Below, piece after piece: positions 30,201 to 44,211 of a stretch of DNA of 64,000 nt. Where the stretch lies: assembly GCF_003254395.2 (NCBI RefSeq), contig NC_037642.1:10748736-10812735 (forward strand), given 5' to 3'. The DNA comes from Apis mellifera (Eukaryota > Arthropoda > Insecta > Hymenoptera > Apidae). Numbering within the stretch: position 1 is the first letter of the stretch; every line of letters begins with the position of its first letter. The notes beneath the pieces were generated by a model. That model was not told the origin of the DNA. It was given only the letters and a program-made list of their open reading frames with translations, and ran no database searches. The position numbers and the translations under genes were made by a program.

Positions 30201-33200
30201 AACTATTTTTGTAACAGTCACGAACTACTTATTTGAAGTATTTTTATAAATACAAAGAATAAACTAGATCTAAACTGAAAAATAGGAATAAAGTCTCATA
30301 TAGCATGCATATGATTATTTTAAATCATATTTTATTTAATTTTATCATTCTTAATTGATTCTAATCAGTATTGTTTTAATTCTAATCTGTTTAAATAAAT
30401 AAAAATTTTAAATTAGATATACAATCTTTAAAAATTATCAGCTTCTTTCAAAAAATTTTATCATATAGTTGTTATTAATGTACATTACAATTAGAATGTT
30501 TTGTTGATAGAAAATATGTGAAGGAATGCAAATGTTAAAAAAATGGTAATAATTAGCATTACTATTAACGTATGATTCTTGTGAAAATCTGAGGTTAAAA
30601 AAATAACATTAGACAAAAAATCCATTATCCATTATCGTTTACCATTACGACTTTTATGTCTACATTTAGAATTGAAATTTTTTTCAAACTCGATGTATGT
30701 GTAGTTGCACAATAATTGACTGATGTTTCTTCAATCTCAATTGCATTCATTAACGTGTATGAATAACGAATAATGTTACAAATACATCTATTAAAACACT
30801 TTAAGAACGATTTATTCGTTGAGTATATAGTATTCATTGAGTATTCATTTGTTTTATTAAAAATCTTGAGATATTGTAAAAATCTTGAATATGTAAAAGA
30901 TGTAATAATAATGCACGTTTTAGTAATAACGAATTTTAACAATTGTATATAAAAATAAATTTATATATATCAATTTACTGTCTCAAAATTCTTGTTATAA
31001 TATACTAGAAAATATTATTTTTTTCTTTCTAGTGCTAAAACTTACCTAACTAAAGTTTAAATTTAATTTATATACTGTATATGCAAATCTGAAAAATTTA
31101 TTTTAAAAAATTTTGGAATATTAAAAAAGATTAAAGGTTAACTAATCTATTATTAATAGTCTATTTTGTCACGTGTAATTCTTAATCATTTTAATAACTT
31201 ATAAATATTCAATATTCGCTTTAAACATATTAACAAATAATAAATGTAAAAATTTTCGCAGAAATTTTGAAAACAAATAAAAATTTTCAAATAAAAGATA
31301 TTAATAATTCAACGTTAAATTCTGTAAATAATAATGAGAAAAATCAGTCATATATTTTGATTTATAATTTGCCTTATTTTTTTTTAAGGTTATAATTATT
31401 ATTTATCACTTCTTTACTTATTAATTTATTCATTAGAGAGTCTATCATATGAATTATTTATTTATTCTGCATCTTAAAAAATTCATCAAAGTATATTTAA
31501 AAATATATAATAACGAAGAATATAGAAATCTGTCTGTTAAAAGATTTATAGAAATCCAGTATTTGACATATATAAATATTGTCATCTATCTAATTGCAAA
31601 AGGAATTAATCTTTGTTAAAACCTTGACATATTAAAACATAACCTGTACATATATAATTTTGTATAAAACTAACATTAATTTTAGAACAAAGATTAGAAT
31701 TAGAAAATATCTATACCTCTGGGATGAACTAGTATTTATCTTCCATTATCAGTCTTATTAACAGAGTACATAAATCAAGAAGAAAATTTTATTTTATCTT
31801 ATAAATTTCATCTTGTATTTTTTGGTTATACAAACAATATATTTTATATATGAAGCTTTTCAACGAAACAGATTTTATCAGATTTCAATTTATAACTTAT
31901 TACTTTTTTTTTATTACACGCTAGATCAATTAATCGAGATTTTTCAATATCAAATAAGTTTCTCGATATAAAAAAAGCATTTAATTAACAAATGATTTAT
32001 TGAAAGAAATTATAAAAGAAGAATAAAAATTTTGATTTTTAATTCAATTAGTTTAATTTAAGGAGAAAGAATGAAAATTTCGATTTTAATGATTCGCAAT
32101 ATATTTCACTTATCGTTTATGTTATATTATTCAACTCGAATTATTATGATTAATTTTAATAATCAATGAATGCACGATTTAATTAAAAATGATGTACAAC
32201 TTTGGTCGAATAAAGACATAGATACACATAGAATCTAATTTTCTATCTGTTACGTAATGCTTATACTTACCTTATGTGATCATAATTTTATAAAATTATA
32301 CAAAATGCCGGAACTATTTTCCTTTTTTTTTTTTTCCATTTTTAATTCTTAAATAACTGATTGTAAATGTCAAGGTTACTCATGTAATAATTCGAAAGTT
32401 GAATGACTCTAAGATGTGCCGAATTTAACACACGTTTTAACACACTTATATAATGAAGCTTCTTACTATATATAAAACTTAATCTTTTTTTTTTTTTATT
32501 CACAGTTATATATACAGTTATTCTATATCTTAATTTCTGTTGTATATGAAGACTTAATTCAAATGAATGTTTCGAAAGAATAATTTGATGTAACAGAATT
32601 TTTTTTTTGTAAATGAGTAACATTTGAAGATCGAAATCTGGTTTATTTCAATAAAATCATATATTTTTAAATGTAAAGAGATTGATTCATTTCTTGTGAT
32701 AAAATTATTAAACAAACTTTTGTATTCAGATTGAAGTACATATCTTCAAACACTTATGTAAGAAGATAAAGATTATATTGTACGTAATATAAATAGATAT
32801 AAATTCAAAGTTTTCTTCAATGAACGATTTCTTCATATAAAAAAAAAAAGAAAATTTAAATTACAATCTTATTGATGGAATTACTTTTTATAACAATACT
32901 TTTTTAATAATTTTTTTGAAACGATGTATATAAATTAATTCATTTATATATTTAAAACCTTAAGATTTAATTTAAAAAACTTTTTTCTTATAAAAAAATA
33001 AATCTGAATCAAAATTATATATTATTTCGATATTTATCATTATAAAACTAAACAAAGATTAGGATTAAAACTGTAAATGTAAATTCATAATAATAATGAT
33101 CTTTATCGCAAAAACAATCATATGTATAACAATTAAAAATAATAATGACACGTGACTGATGAAAATAATTATATCACTTCTTGTTTATGTATAAAATTTT

Positions 33201-35305
33201 ATACCAATAAATATAATTATAGATAAAATTATATGAATAAATAGATAAATAAAAGTAAAAAATTAAATTTAATTATTACATAAATATTCTTAATTGTTAA
33301 TAAATTTATAACAATAGATTTAATTAATTATATTAAAAATTAATTTTTTTAAATAAATTATATTGTATAGTTTTTGAATTAATTACATTAATCAATTATA
33401 TATAAAATATAAAAATTTATTAAAAATTTAAGTAAAATTATAATTAATAGAGAATTCTGAAGAAACAATAAATGAAAGTTTTATTCGGAAATTAATTTTA
33501 GTAAAGATAAATACGAGTGCCAGCTATAGCGATTAAACTTGATTTATAAATTAATTTTTTTCTAATATAGATTTAAATTGTGTTTTATTTATAATTAAAT
33601 TTATCGATTTTAGATGAGATTTAGAATTAATTGATAATAATTATTTATAATTTTTTTTGTCATTAAAAAATTTAGTAAAAAACTAGGATAAAGATACCCT
33701 ATTATAAAAAGGTAATTAATAAATATTAAGTTATTAAATGTTGAATTTATCATTAAAATCGTTTCGAACGAGAAGTTTTGCTTTTACTTCTTTCTCGAAG
33801 CCCAGTGACACTTAGGATGAAATTAATTTAGCGAAATTAAAACCAAGTATATTGCAACCAAGAAAATCCGGTATATCTATCTAAATTTGAAATGTAGCGT
33901 ACAAACGTAGTGACGAAATATAGAAAGTAATTTCATCAAGATTGTAATCTAGATTTTCTATTTTTTTTCTTTTTTTTTTTCAGTTTTTAAAAATACAATA
34001 AATACAAATGGACTTGTAATGAGCAATTATTCTTAAATGTTGGATGGATTTTTTCTTTTTTAATCGTTCAGGTTCATTAATCGCTGCGAATTTGACAATG
34101 TGAAACGCACGTTGCACGATACGTGATAAAATATATATACGCTAAATTGAATATGCAGATACTGTACGTGGTTGAAAATCTAACTTAGTAACTTATATTT
34201 CGAAATATTGAAAGTAGTTTCGCTTTTATTTTTTTTTATTTTTTTTTTTTTCCTCTCGTTCGATTGACCCGTAACTTTTTGTTTCATTTTATGCTCTTGA
34301 ACGAGTATTTAGAAAAAAAAAAAAGAAAAATAAAGATCGTTTTTCTTAGAAATTCATTTTAAATTATTATATTAGATATAGTATATTAGATTATATTACT
34401 TTATTAGATACATATAATAGTACAATGTGTAATAACAGTAGATTAAAAAATAATATATATAAGAAGAGATAAGAATAATGTATAAAGAGAAGAAATTGAG
34501 GAAAATTGATATGTATAATAGTTATTAGTTCCAGTAATAAATTATAGTAAAATTAGTTTAAATTTTAATCTTGAATAATAGTCGTAAAGAATGTAGATTA
34601 AAAGAAATGGAAGATATCTATCGATGATGAAAAATAAATTATCCTTGAATAATAATCATATGAAGAATATCATTTAAAAGAAATGAAAGATATCTACGAT
34701 GAAAAATCATGATCTTGATAAATTTTAGAAATACCGAATAATTAATTTATTATGGATCTAGCAATCGATTTATAAATTTTGCCTATTTTTACGATAAAAT
34801 AACGAAAAAAATTAAAATATATAAATCAGTAATATCCTTTGAATAAATATCTTTTAATTTTTCGAGGGATACACATCTGACTTATAATTAAAATCTAAAA
34901 TTGTCAATTGAAAAATGAATAAAATTATTAATAATTATATCAACAATACAAGATATTTTTCCTATAGGAAAATTTTAATATTAAATCATGATATTAAAAT
35001 CGAATGTTACTTTACATTCACAATACTTTCAACTCACTGTAGAAAGAATTAGTGTGTGGATCGTCCAGCTTTTCCGTCCGCAACGTGTCCTTGCTCGTCT
35101 CGATCGTGTGATTCCTTTGGTTCTCGATCAGCTCGATCAGCGTGAAATTGTTCGCGGATATGGTTTTATTTCGGGACAGTACCAGAAGAATTTCCTCCTC
35201 TTCCAGGGTGTTCAAATTGTTAGATGTCAACACGTCCACCGATTTTCCGGCGTACGACAGTTTCACCAGAAAAACTATCGTCCATATTCTCACGAATATT
35301 CCCAT
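24246..35305 (-). CDS. nrf-6-like: Nose resistant to fluoxetine protein 6-like (NRF domain plus acyltransferase-3)
   Basis: Twelve exons join in phase to 745 residues: 35305-35038, 28622-28467, 27957-27737, 26542-26337, 26265-26010, 25932-25772, 25624-25456, 25378-25185, 25100-24971, 24888-24696, 24604-24459, 24383-24246. Exon 1 encodes a signal peptide (MGIFVRIWTIVFLVKLSYAG) and a lumenal stretch with three N-glycosylation sites (NKT, NFT, NHT). The NRF domain covers about 105-235, with WALKMYDATAKIPSGL and GNINQFGDFDECIGI. The acyltransferase-3 region (about 300-725) has repeated membrane segments, LHGVRAINAMMLVLAHK, WWRNFLFIHNYF, the HTHHLGIDTQLF block and the SYAIYLTQFP block near the end. 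In C. elegans nrf-6 acts in lipid or yolk transport and in fluoxetine response; insects have many paralogues of unknown substrate. The first intron is 6.4 kb, far larger than the rest. Confidence 0.93.
28623..35037 (-). other. 6.4-kb first intron of the NRF-6-like gene
   Basis: No coding exon fits between the two junctions, which already agree in phase. The intron holds a mitochondrial 12S rRNA fragment around 33440-33770 (separate entry) and a TGACGTCA string at 29036-29043 inside a GC-richer patch (about 28780-29110). The rest is AT-rich with poly-T runs. Minus-strand open frames at 30625-30942 and 32342-32623 match nothing I know and look like noise. Confidence 0.7.
33440..33770 (+). pseudogene. 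rrnS: Nuclear copy of mitochondrial 12S rRNA (NUMT)
   Basis: GTGCCAGC at 33517-33524 is the universal small-subunit rRNA 530-loop motif. 156 bp further, AACTAGGATAAAGATACCC (33681-33699) followed by TATTAT is the insect 12S signature normally read AAACTAGGATTAGATACCC. Both are in sense orientation, and order and spacing fit insect 12S. One A replaces T in the ATTAGATACCC core and the 530 loop reads GCTATAGCG, consistent with a decayed copy. The limits are approximate; the next conserved 12S block (TTTGGCGG) is not found, so the copy is partial. It sits antisense in an NRF-6 intron. Confidence 0.85.
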
Positions 35306-38300
35306 ATTTGGAAAAAAAAAAAAAAAAAAAAAGAGAATACGAATCGAGTGATTCGAGAAAAATTTTAAATTCGTTGTCCAATTTTATTTATATATATGAA
35401 AAAAAAATCACAGAAACTAAATAATATCTTCTAGACTCGACATTGAGAGTACTTTTATATGTTAAAATGTTTGTGTTGAAACGAGATCAATATTGAAATT
35501 CTTCACAGATAAACTCTTCACAAATTGTCTCTCGGGTGATCGACACGTATATATTCGTTTCGTTTTGAGATAAAGAAAGAAAGAAGAGAAACAAAAAGAC
35601 AATAAAATAGTGAAAAGAGAATTTGCAAAAGTGCGCCACCGGAATGTTTCACGGACTCTGTATTGCTTGATCGTCCGAAGGCGAGCTTTATGAGTGATCG
35701 TGAAACGACGACGAACTCACCTGCGGATCAGGAATGGGGCGAAAGAAGAGGGGTGAATACCGAGTTCCTTTTTCTCCCACTCTGAACCATCTTCGAAAGA
35801 TCATCTTCCTCAAATTCTCGAATTGAAATAATCGCACAAGCGATAAGGTTTTGTTGGTTTTCATGAAAAAAAAACGACACGTTTAATTATACGCCTTTTT
35901 ATTCATTTTCTATTTTCTATCTCTATTTTTTTAATTGAAAAAAAAAAGGAAAAGAAAATTTGAGAAAAAAAAAATAAAGATAATGTATATTTTATTCCAT
36001 TCTTGTTGGCAAAGCTTTTAGCATATTTGTCGTATTCTGTTTGAAAGTATGCAGATTTTTAGAAGAAGAAGTGTATGATTTAGCGTTAGATGTTATATCA
36101 TGAAAGTACTAGGAACTAGGAGATGAAACTGTGTAATTGTGAAATGTGATTTAATTTTGTTTTCCCTTCTTTATACGTATGGAATTATCAAATATAAATA
36201 AATAATAAATTTTATAAATTATGATAAATATGTATTAATTCATTGTATGAATAATTATAATGAATACATGTAACATTTTAATAAAGAAGAACAATATCAA
36301 TAATATCATGCGTCATATTCCATATTTTCATATATTTCCAATATAAATATTTTTAATATACCATTGTATTTTTCTTTTTTTTTCCTCAATTTTTATTCTT
36401 GAAATCTTAAATGTTGTATCCACGTTGAATTATACACTATGAGATATGGCTGATGTCTGATTTGAAAATTCCAATTTTTTTTTCAATTATATTTTTTTCA
36501 TCGTGTATTTTATAACGCGATTATACTTTATCGTAGCGCATTGTCTCAGAATCAAATACGATGCTTTCATTATTTTTTTCTTCGTTCTTCATTCATCACC
36601 ATTTTACCACGACGTGTAATTTTATAATAATTTCAATAATTTTAACAAGTGAAAAACAATTTACATATTGAGATAATATAATAATAAATTAATCTTTACG
36701 ATAAAGATATATTTCAATTTTATGATGTCGTAGTTGCGATGAATAATGAACGAGATATATCTTTATTTAACATGTTGTCACGCGTGCATATGCAACGATA
36801 ATATACAAAGGATAAAGGATAAAGTAAATAAAATAGATGGAAAATTTAAGGGATGACCGGAACAAAAAGTTAATATGCAAAAATATATCCATTGAAGCTT
36901 ACCGATTTTTTTTTTTGTTTTATTATTATTATTTGCATACAGTTACAGTTTGAAAAAAAAAAAAAAAACTGTTAATCATTCGTGAAGAATACGTTATCTT
37001 CGTTACACACGTGTAAATTACGATAGAGAGTGGGTCGGGGCCCCTTTTGTGTGTTGCATTCTTTAGTAATTGTTACGACACATTTAACGCGTGCTCTCCA
37101 TAAATTAGATTTTCGATTCTCTTCATTTTCCGCAATTTAAAATTTAATGAAAATTGTATCGATTCTATACTTTCGGACACAATTATAATTTAACACAAAG
37201 TTACGATATATTTTTCACATTGTAATATAAATATAAGAAAGAAAGAAGAATGTACACAATATATGTTTAATTCAGGGGAGACGAAGTAATTCATTCTTAA
37301 AGAAAACTATTGAAACGTCCTTAAACTTGAATTCGTACAACGAATACAAATAAAAATCAAACATTCTAGCTGCATTTTAATAGCTACTTCTACACGTGTA
37401 TTTCTTCGTATATGTATTTTCATCAGATTCTCGCTAGAATATTTTTTTCAATTTTTAAATAAAAAAAAAAAAGTGCAATAATATACACGATATACATTTG
37501 TAAATATAATTTATTGTACGACAGTTAGTTCCGCATGCATTAGCACGCGAACTCAATTATTCGAACACTCGAGCATGGTGCATACGAAAGTATGACGTAC
37601 GAGCGGACGAAAATCAACGAATCCACAACGCTCTTTATGTGTCAATGGATCAGCGAGAGAATGCCAGCCAAAGAAAAGTGAGAATAATTCATTGTCGATT
37701 CATATAGCGCATATAGCGCGACTGTCCTTCTCTGCACTGTAATGTTACTCATAGCATGTTAGTTATTTTAATTAAAGCTGGATAGAACATTTCGCATGTA
37801 AATGTACAAGTTATTGAACTTAATACAATCGAACTTAATGTCGTTTCAACCGTGTGAAATACAGTTGAAAATGAATCTGGTTAGCGATATGTCTCGATAA
37901 ATTAAATTAATATATTGTTGAAATTGATTGAAATCAATTATCTGATATATCGTATATTTATGCAAAATTTGTGAAACGAATTATAATCGTGAAATTTTGA
38001 AAAATGCATTATTTTATAAATATAAGTTAAGTATCGTGATTTGATTAGGTTATAAAAATAATTTAATTCTTTTTATTTCATTCTATCTTTTTTATCCGAT
38101 GGTTAAAATATTAGATTATCCTTGTGTAAGAAAAATATAGTAAACTTGATCAATAATATGAGAAATTAGAACAAATTCGAAAGAATTTTGTTAATTGAAA
38201 CGATAAATTAGAAGGGTAAAAAAATATTGTGAAACATTTCAACAAAAATTGAAAACCTACCTCAAGTATGTTTAGTTTTTTTTAATGAAATGATTTACTT

Positions 38301-39880
38301 TGTACTTCATTTCGTTTTCGTTATAAAATTTTCAAGTATCTTCACGCACTTATTCAAAGAAGAAAAATTCTGACGAAAGCGTCGCTTACGTAATTATTCG
38401 TCGACGGCATGGCCACCTTCTGTTCCGCATTGTCCAGTTTGAAATTTATACAGTTACACAAAGTACGTGACGATTATGAGTAATGTACCGAATCTTATAA
38501 AAGGCGGCATGAGAAAAGTTTGAGGAAAATTTCGATTCGTTACACGAATAATTTATTTAACGCACTTCGTTTTATTCAAAGAATAAAATCATTTCGTCGA
38601 TTCTATAAGAAAATGTATTTATTAAAAAAAAGTATCAACAAAAATTTTTTTTATACTATTTTTTTCATAATATAAATATGTTATTATGAAATTGAATCAA
38701 AAATAGTTTTCTAATCTTTAGAATATCTTTAATTATATTCTTATAATGAAAAATCTTTAAAGAGATCTCAATATAGCATGGATATACGTAATTTTTTAAT
38801 TAAGAGAATTTAAGAATATTTTTTAACAGAAAAATGTAAAAATTTTATGGCCTAAATGTATATTAATACATATATATGTAAGTATTAAAATCCTTGACCT
38901 CGATTGCAAAAATGATTTCCTTTTGTCAAATAGAAATCTATGTATACAAAGATTGCATTAGAATCGTGTAATAAGATGCATATTGAATATTTGATTAAAT
39001 GTGATATTTATAATAGCTGTAATAGATTGTTTTGTAATATTATGAATAACGTTTAATTTATTTAGTATTTTAGGTGGTTAATAATAATATTTAATAATAA
39101 AAACATTTTGTTATTTCAATTTTTCAATCATATTTATCATGTAATCTCAATAAAATTAAAAATGGAAGTCTTATTTCAACAATTATATATTTTCATGTTT
39201 ATTTTACTTTACTTCATATCAAAATTTTATATGAATTTTTCAATTATTTTGCATTTCTCAATTATTATTTTGAATATTGCTTTGCTTATAGTATGCTTAA
39301 ACAAAGACAAATTATAAATTATTGTACTTCCAATTTATTGCAAATAACAAACTTTTCAAAAATTCTGCTTATTATTGATTCTGATAGATGGCACTATGTT
39401 CCAACATAAGTTCCAACATATTGTTTATTTGTCCGACTGAGCAAGACGTGATTTTAAAATAACATATATTTGTAAATTTTTTTACATAAAAAAGAAAATA
39501 TAAAATTGTATAGTTATACAATTTTTTTAAAAATATTAAAATATTAAATTTAACTTAAATTTTTACATTTATTCAAATAAATATATATACATCCTCAAAT
39601 CTATCTTTTAAGTAAAAAATATAATTTGTGTTACAATAAATATAATTGGAAAATAAAATAGAGAAATAAAATTTTCGATTATTGAGAAAATATAAATTCC
39701 TAGAATAGATAATCACGGTTTCCAAAATTTAATTATTTATTCGGTAACTATCGGAAATATTCGGCAATGATCGCATCAATGCCGAAGTTACGACACACAG
39801 ATACAAAGAAAATCAACATCGGTGGTCGTGAACACCCTGACCTATTCGTTTCATGAGCATAGGCAGACCGAAATCAGACA
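35306..39880. other. Intergenic between NRF-6-like (-) and PKI (+)
   Basis: A minus-strand donor CGCAG/GTGAGT at 35721/35720 ends a GC-richer block (about 35721-35830). It is a good candidate for a 5' UTR exon of the NRF-6-like gene, 416 bp upstream of its start codon. GC-richer patches also occur at about 37520-37740 and 38340-38550, the latter with a TATA box. An AGATGGCAC motif lies at 39386-39394. No protein-coding exon recognised. Confidence 0.5.
38496..38504 (+). promoter_or_regulatory. TATA-box candidate without an assigned gene
   Basis: TATAAAAGG, a textbook TATA box, lies in a locally GC-richer block. No coding gene starts within the following 1.7 kb on this strand. It could serve a non-coding transcript or an upstream PKI start, or be chance. 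Confidence 0.3.
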
Positions 39881-40225
39881 GCGACGCGACGGTTGAAAAA
39901 TTATGATAGCATCTTCGTCGTGGTCATCGTTCTCTTTCTTTTTCACGTCACTACTACGCTACTGCGATTGGCCGGCAAATGGTGGACGAACCGTTGTGTT
40001 GTTCGTTTCGATGACGCGTATATTGTGTGCGTAATCGTGTACATCGATTGAAAACCATTTGGCAAATTTTCTGGCACATCTTGGCCATTGTTCTCTTACT
40101 CGCAATTTTTTCCTCGTTTCGTGCATCATATATATCATTGTATTAAACGATTTCCTTGTGAAATGATTGTGTACTTTGATTCGCGCAGTATCGATTCGTA
40201 GACGGTTGGTTTACAACTGGCATGC
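39880..40225 (+). promoter_or_regulatory. PKI promoter and 5' UTR
   Basis: A GC-rich island in AT-rich surroundings, just before the first PKI exon. It contains an inverted CCAAT box (GATTGG at 39966-39971), a near-CRE TCACGTCA at 39943-39950 and TGACGCG at 40012-40018. No TATA box is evident, which fits a broad housekeeping-type promoter. Confidence 0.5.
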
Positions 40226-40358
40226 ATGCTGTATAGCACTCACAGCACCCACGCTGACAGTAAAGCTCTGACTGCAGAAGCGTATGTTGTTATCCCAGTG
40301 TTCAGTGATAGATACCTAACTACGTACACGGAAGAGAAACGCTATCAACATCTCGATG
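40226..40358 (+). CDS. Possible coding first exon of PKI (N-terminal extension)
   Basis: An open frame from ATG 40226 runs 44 codons plus one base to a strong donor (GAT G/GTGAGT at 40359). Joined to the acceptor at 44200 it stays in frame with the PKI body (GAT GCA TTG AAA AAG ATG). That would give a 159-residue protein. Against it, an ATG at 40222 in another frame starts a five-codon reading frame, and PKIs are normally short. The exon could equally be 5' UTR. Confidence 0.45.
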
Positions 40359-41750
40359 GTGAGTTTGTGAATTATTACGTCATCTGTCGCGTCATTTCTT
40401 ATTGCTCATATACATTAATGTTCTCTTGAAACATTTTGATATTTGTAATTTATTATCATTGTTTTCGATAAAGTATTATTGTGTTCCCCACTTCGATCGA
40501 CATTCTGTCTTTATCTTTCTTTATAATACCATTCTTTTCAGTTATTGTCTACCATTGTACATATAGATATGTAGCTCTTTTATACGCACTGAAAGTTATA
40601 TTTACGTGACAAATTAAATTTATGGCTGATTAACTTCAGAGTAAATGTTTTTAAAATGTAATGATTCTATTGGTAACCAATACGATATTACGAAATTAAT
40701 CGTAAGATTTAATATCCTGTGCCTATTATAGTCAAATTTCATGTCAAAGCACGTGGTACTGACGTAAGATATACATATTTTGTCGTAACTATGTATGTAC
40801 GCAGTATACGTACGAATCGATCACTGACTTTTCAGGGTTATTGCATGAATAAGACTGTAGATTCGAGGAGTAATGTCGTTAAAAAATGATACGTCAACAA
40901 ATATTTTATTGTTTTCTTTAAATAAATAATTGCAAATAGTTTTGAAATGATATTTATTAAAAATTAAATAGATTAATTATTATAGTAATCAAATATATTT
41001 TTTATTATTTTTTAAACTATTAATTATTATTATTTATAAATTTTATTTAAACTATTTAAAATTCGAAAAATTACTTTTCGATATAAAAGATTCGATATCA
41101 ATTCAATTTATTTTTTGAACAAATTATTTTTTTCTATTAAAATTATCTCGTTAAAATGTTTATTATTTATTGAAGTTTCGTATTTTACAGAATATATTTT
41201 TTTAAATACATGGCCACTGTTCCAATTTTTCGATAAAAATGTATATTATCACGTGAAGGACCACCTGACCTGCTAAAAATAGCAAACTCACTTGTATCTA
41301 ATCTTTAAATAAAATCTTTTTTTTTAAAGAATGAAAATCAATTAAAAAATATAAACACTTTATTGTAAATTAATAATTAAAATCAGAATATTTTTTTTCA
41401 TTTTTCTTTTTCATTGATGTTTTTAAATATTTATATTAGTTCAAAATAATGATATATGTAATAATAATGATATATATATTACTATACTTATTTTACATTC
41501 TTATCTTCTCTAATTGTTCATAAATTTGTTATATATATAATTTTATATTCAAAGTTTATTTTAATCGCGTGATACTCTATTTGAACGTATCATTCAATAC
41601 ACATATGAATTATATAGTTGAATTTTAATTAAGTTCTACTAATTAAATGTTATTGTGAACAAACATTTTTTTCAATGCAAGGTTTCTGCGTGTTTTTATG
41701 ACCTAGAATAATCACATGAAAAATCGCAAAAAAATCACAAAATAATAAAA

Positions 41751-41799
<49 letters not shown>

Positions 41800-44200
41800 G
41801 AGTAGATCAATAAAAAGAAAGCTCATGTCATACAATCTGTGGAAATAACATTACTTATTCTTTCTTAAAATTGCAGAACACAAATTATATAGGTAAAAGT
41901 AATTTTATTTCTTTAAAAAATTTTTTATCTTTCTTTTTTTATTTTTTCAAATGCAAATTAGATGTTTATTTTATAATTCATTTTCGTTAAGTCTTATTAT
42001 AAGTCTTAAAATAAAATGTTAAATTAAAATTTTAATACACTTAAGTAAATTAAAAAATGATATATTTGATATATTATGAAATATCAATAAAATATCGATA
42101 AAAAAGTTAAATAAAAATAAAATTTTCTTGTAAAAAAATCAAAATAAAAAAAAATAATGAATTATTTTATATTAAACTACATTTGTATTATCATACATTA
42201 TTTTAAATGTTTAAATTCATTTATAAATTTTATATTTTTCTTTATCCTATTAAAAATCAAACTACTCGACTCAAATTTAATAAATTCTTATTTAAAAATA
42301 AAGAAAAAATAATTTACAGAAGTTACAATAATTTAATAAACTATTCTTTTAAATAATGAATCAAAAATTTATAATTTCATAAATATTTTGTATATACATC
42401 TTGTTTTCTTTCTTTTATTTATATTTATTGTTAATACAATATATTTTAATCTTAAATAAAGTATAGTATAAAAAAAAAAATACTTAGGTGAAGCTGCGCA
42501 AAGTATCAGTGACAGGGAGAAATTACCTTGCCGTTTTCGGTTATTCGACATTCAAAGGATACAGAAGAAAACGTCTTGTGCATGAAAAAGGTACTTTTTG
42601 TTCAGAATGTTCGTGCTAAATTTCACCTAATTTTAACTTAACTAATTATGCTAACAGAGGCATTAATATTTTTTGATTAACCTCGATTCTTTTCGTTCAT
42701 AATATGAATTTATTAACAAGATTTTATCTTATCTTTAAGAAGTAATTACTCTTTTGTAAAAAAATATGTAACTATGAAGAAAAATACAATTAAAAATATG
42801 AGAAAAATTAAAAAGTAATCGATAAAATATTCAACTTTCTATCTATTATTATGAGACGACCTACTTTTTGATATCATATCGTACAATGTTAAAGAAAATT
42901 AAATATCAATATTTGAATATTTTCGTACTGGAATATTTGCTTTGAAATAGGAATTGGAGAAACTAATATTTTGAATATGCGTAATGCAGATTCTTGTTTA
43001 TTCTTTGACAAGTTTTTTATTGGTATATCTTTTTATAGAACATAAAGTATATTACCAACTAAAATTAGTTTTTTACTTTTTTCGATATAAACTTATAAAA
43101 TATAAATATATTTTAAAAATAATATAAAATATATTAAATAGATATATGTCGAAAATGTGATCACGTGCATGATTTATTTCTTTAATCTTTTATATATGTA
43201 TATTATTTATTTATTTATATTATATATATATAAATTGCATATAAATATTAAAATAACTAATCTCTTGCATATTTTAAAATACTTTTATTATATTTACTTG
43301 TTGAACAATATATTTATTTATTGAAGATATATTGAAAAAAATCTTTTGTCTATATTTATTTTGCAGACTTATCTTGTTGTAATAAAAAGAAAAAGAATAA
43401 TACGTGAGACAAAATCGTATTAGATATATCTGTGAGATAAAAATATTATTTTATTTTTAGAAATATGTTTTTTATATATAATAAGGAAATTCGATTTATT
43501 TCTATTAAAACTTATATTCAAAGATAAATTTATCGCTTTTAATCATTTTGAAATTAATTGTTTTTGTGTCTAAGCATTAAGTGTTTTTTTAATAAAGAAA
43601 AAACAAATTTTATCGCGTATAGAGTGAATCGAATGAAAACTATTTTTATACTATTTCTAATTGTTTATATATAATATAATTTGTAATAAATAATCGACTA
43701 TTATTTCAAATCGAATCTACAGTAATTTTTTTAGATTTATAAAAATATAGAAATTCTATTCTTAATTAAAATTCATCTACGATAAATAAATAAATATTTC
43801 CTATACACCAATGTAATATGGAAAGATTAAATAAGGTAAATTTTATTTCAATAGAATTTCACTTTAAAGTTTCTATAAATTACAAGTTTTAAGTTTCTAC
43901 AAAGTTTTTATAAATTGATTTCCACTTCTTATTTAAATCAAATTATCTCTAGAGAGATATATTTTATTTACTTTGACTAAAACTGTTTTCTTGCAACTGT
44001 ATATAATCATCTTATTCAAATTCATAAATTAATTTTTCCTTTACTACTTGTACAAACAAAGAATTAGCCTTCTCATAACATTAACCACTTAATTTGGAAG
44101 AAATAGGAAAAAAAAAAAGGATAAAAAATTAAATAAAAAAATAATAGAATTTGAAAAGAAATAGTAAGGTAAAATAATTGGATACATTCATGATTCACAG
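40359..44200 (+). other. 3.8-kb intron of PKI
   Basis: AT-rich, with no convincing exon. It holds an (AT)n microsatellite at 41754-41795. A short complex patch around 42480-42560 (antisense of a 60-codon open frame) is not recognisable. Confidence 0.7.
41754..41795. repeat. (AT)n microsatellite
   Basis: About 20 perfect TA units inside the PKI intron. Confidence 0.97.
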
Positions 44201-44211
44201 CATTGAAAAAG

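Noticed and set aside
35018..35037. Extension of NRF-6 exon 1 to its stop codon as a short secreted protein
   Set aside because: The GTGAGT donor at 35037 joins in phase to the NRF-domain exon, which explains the signal peptide better.
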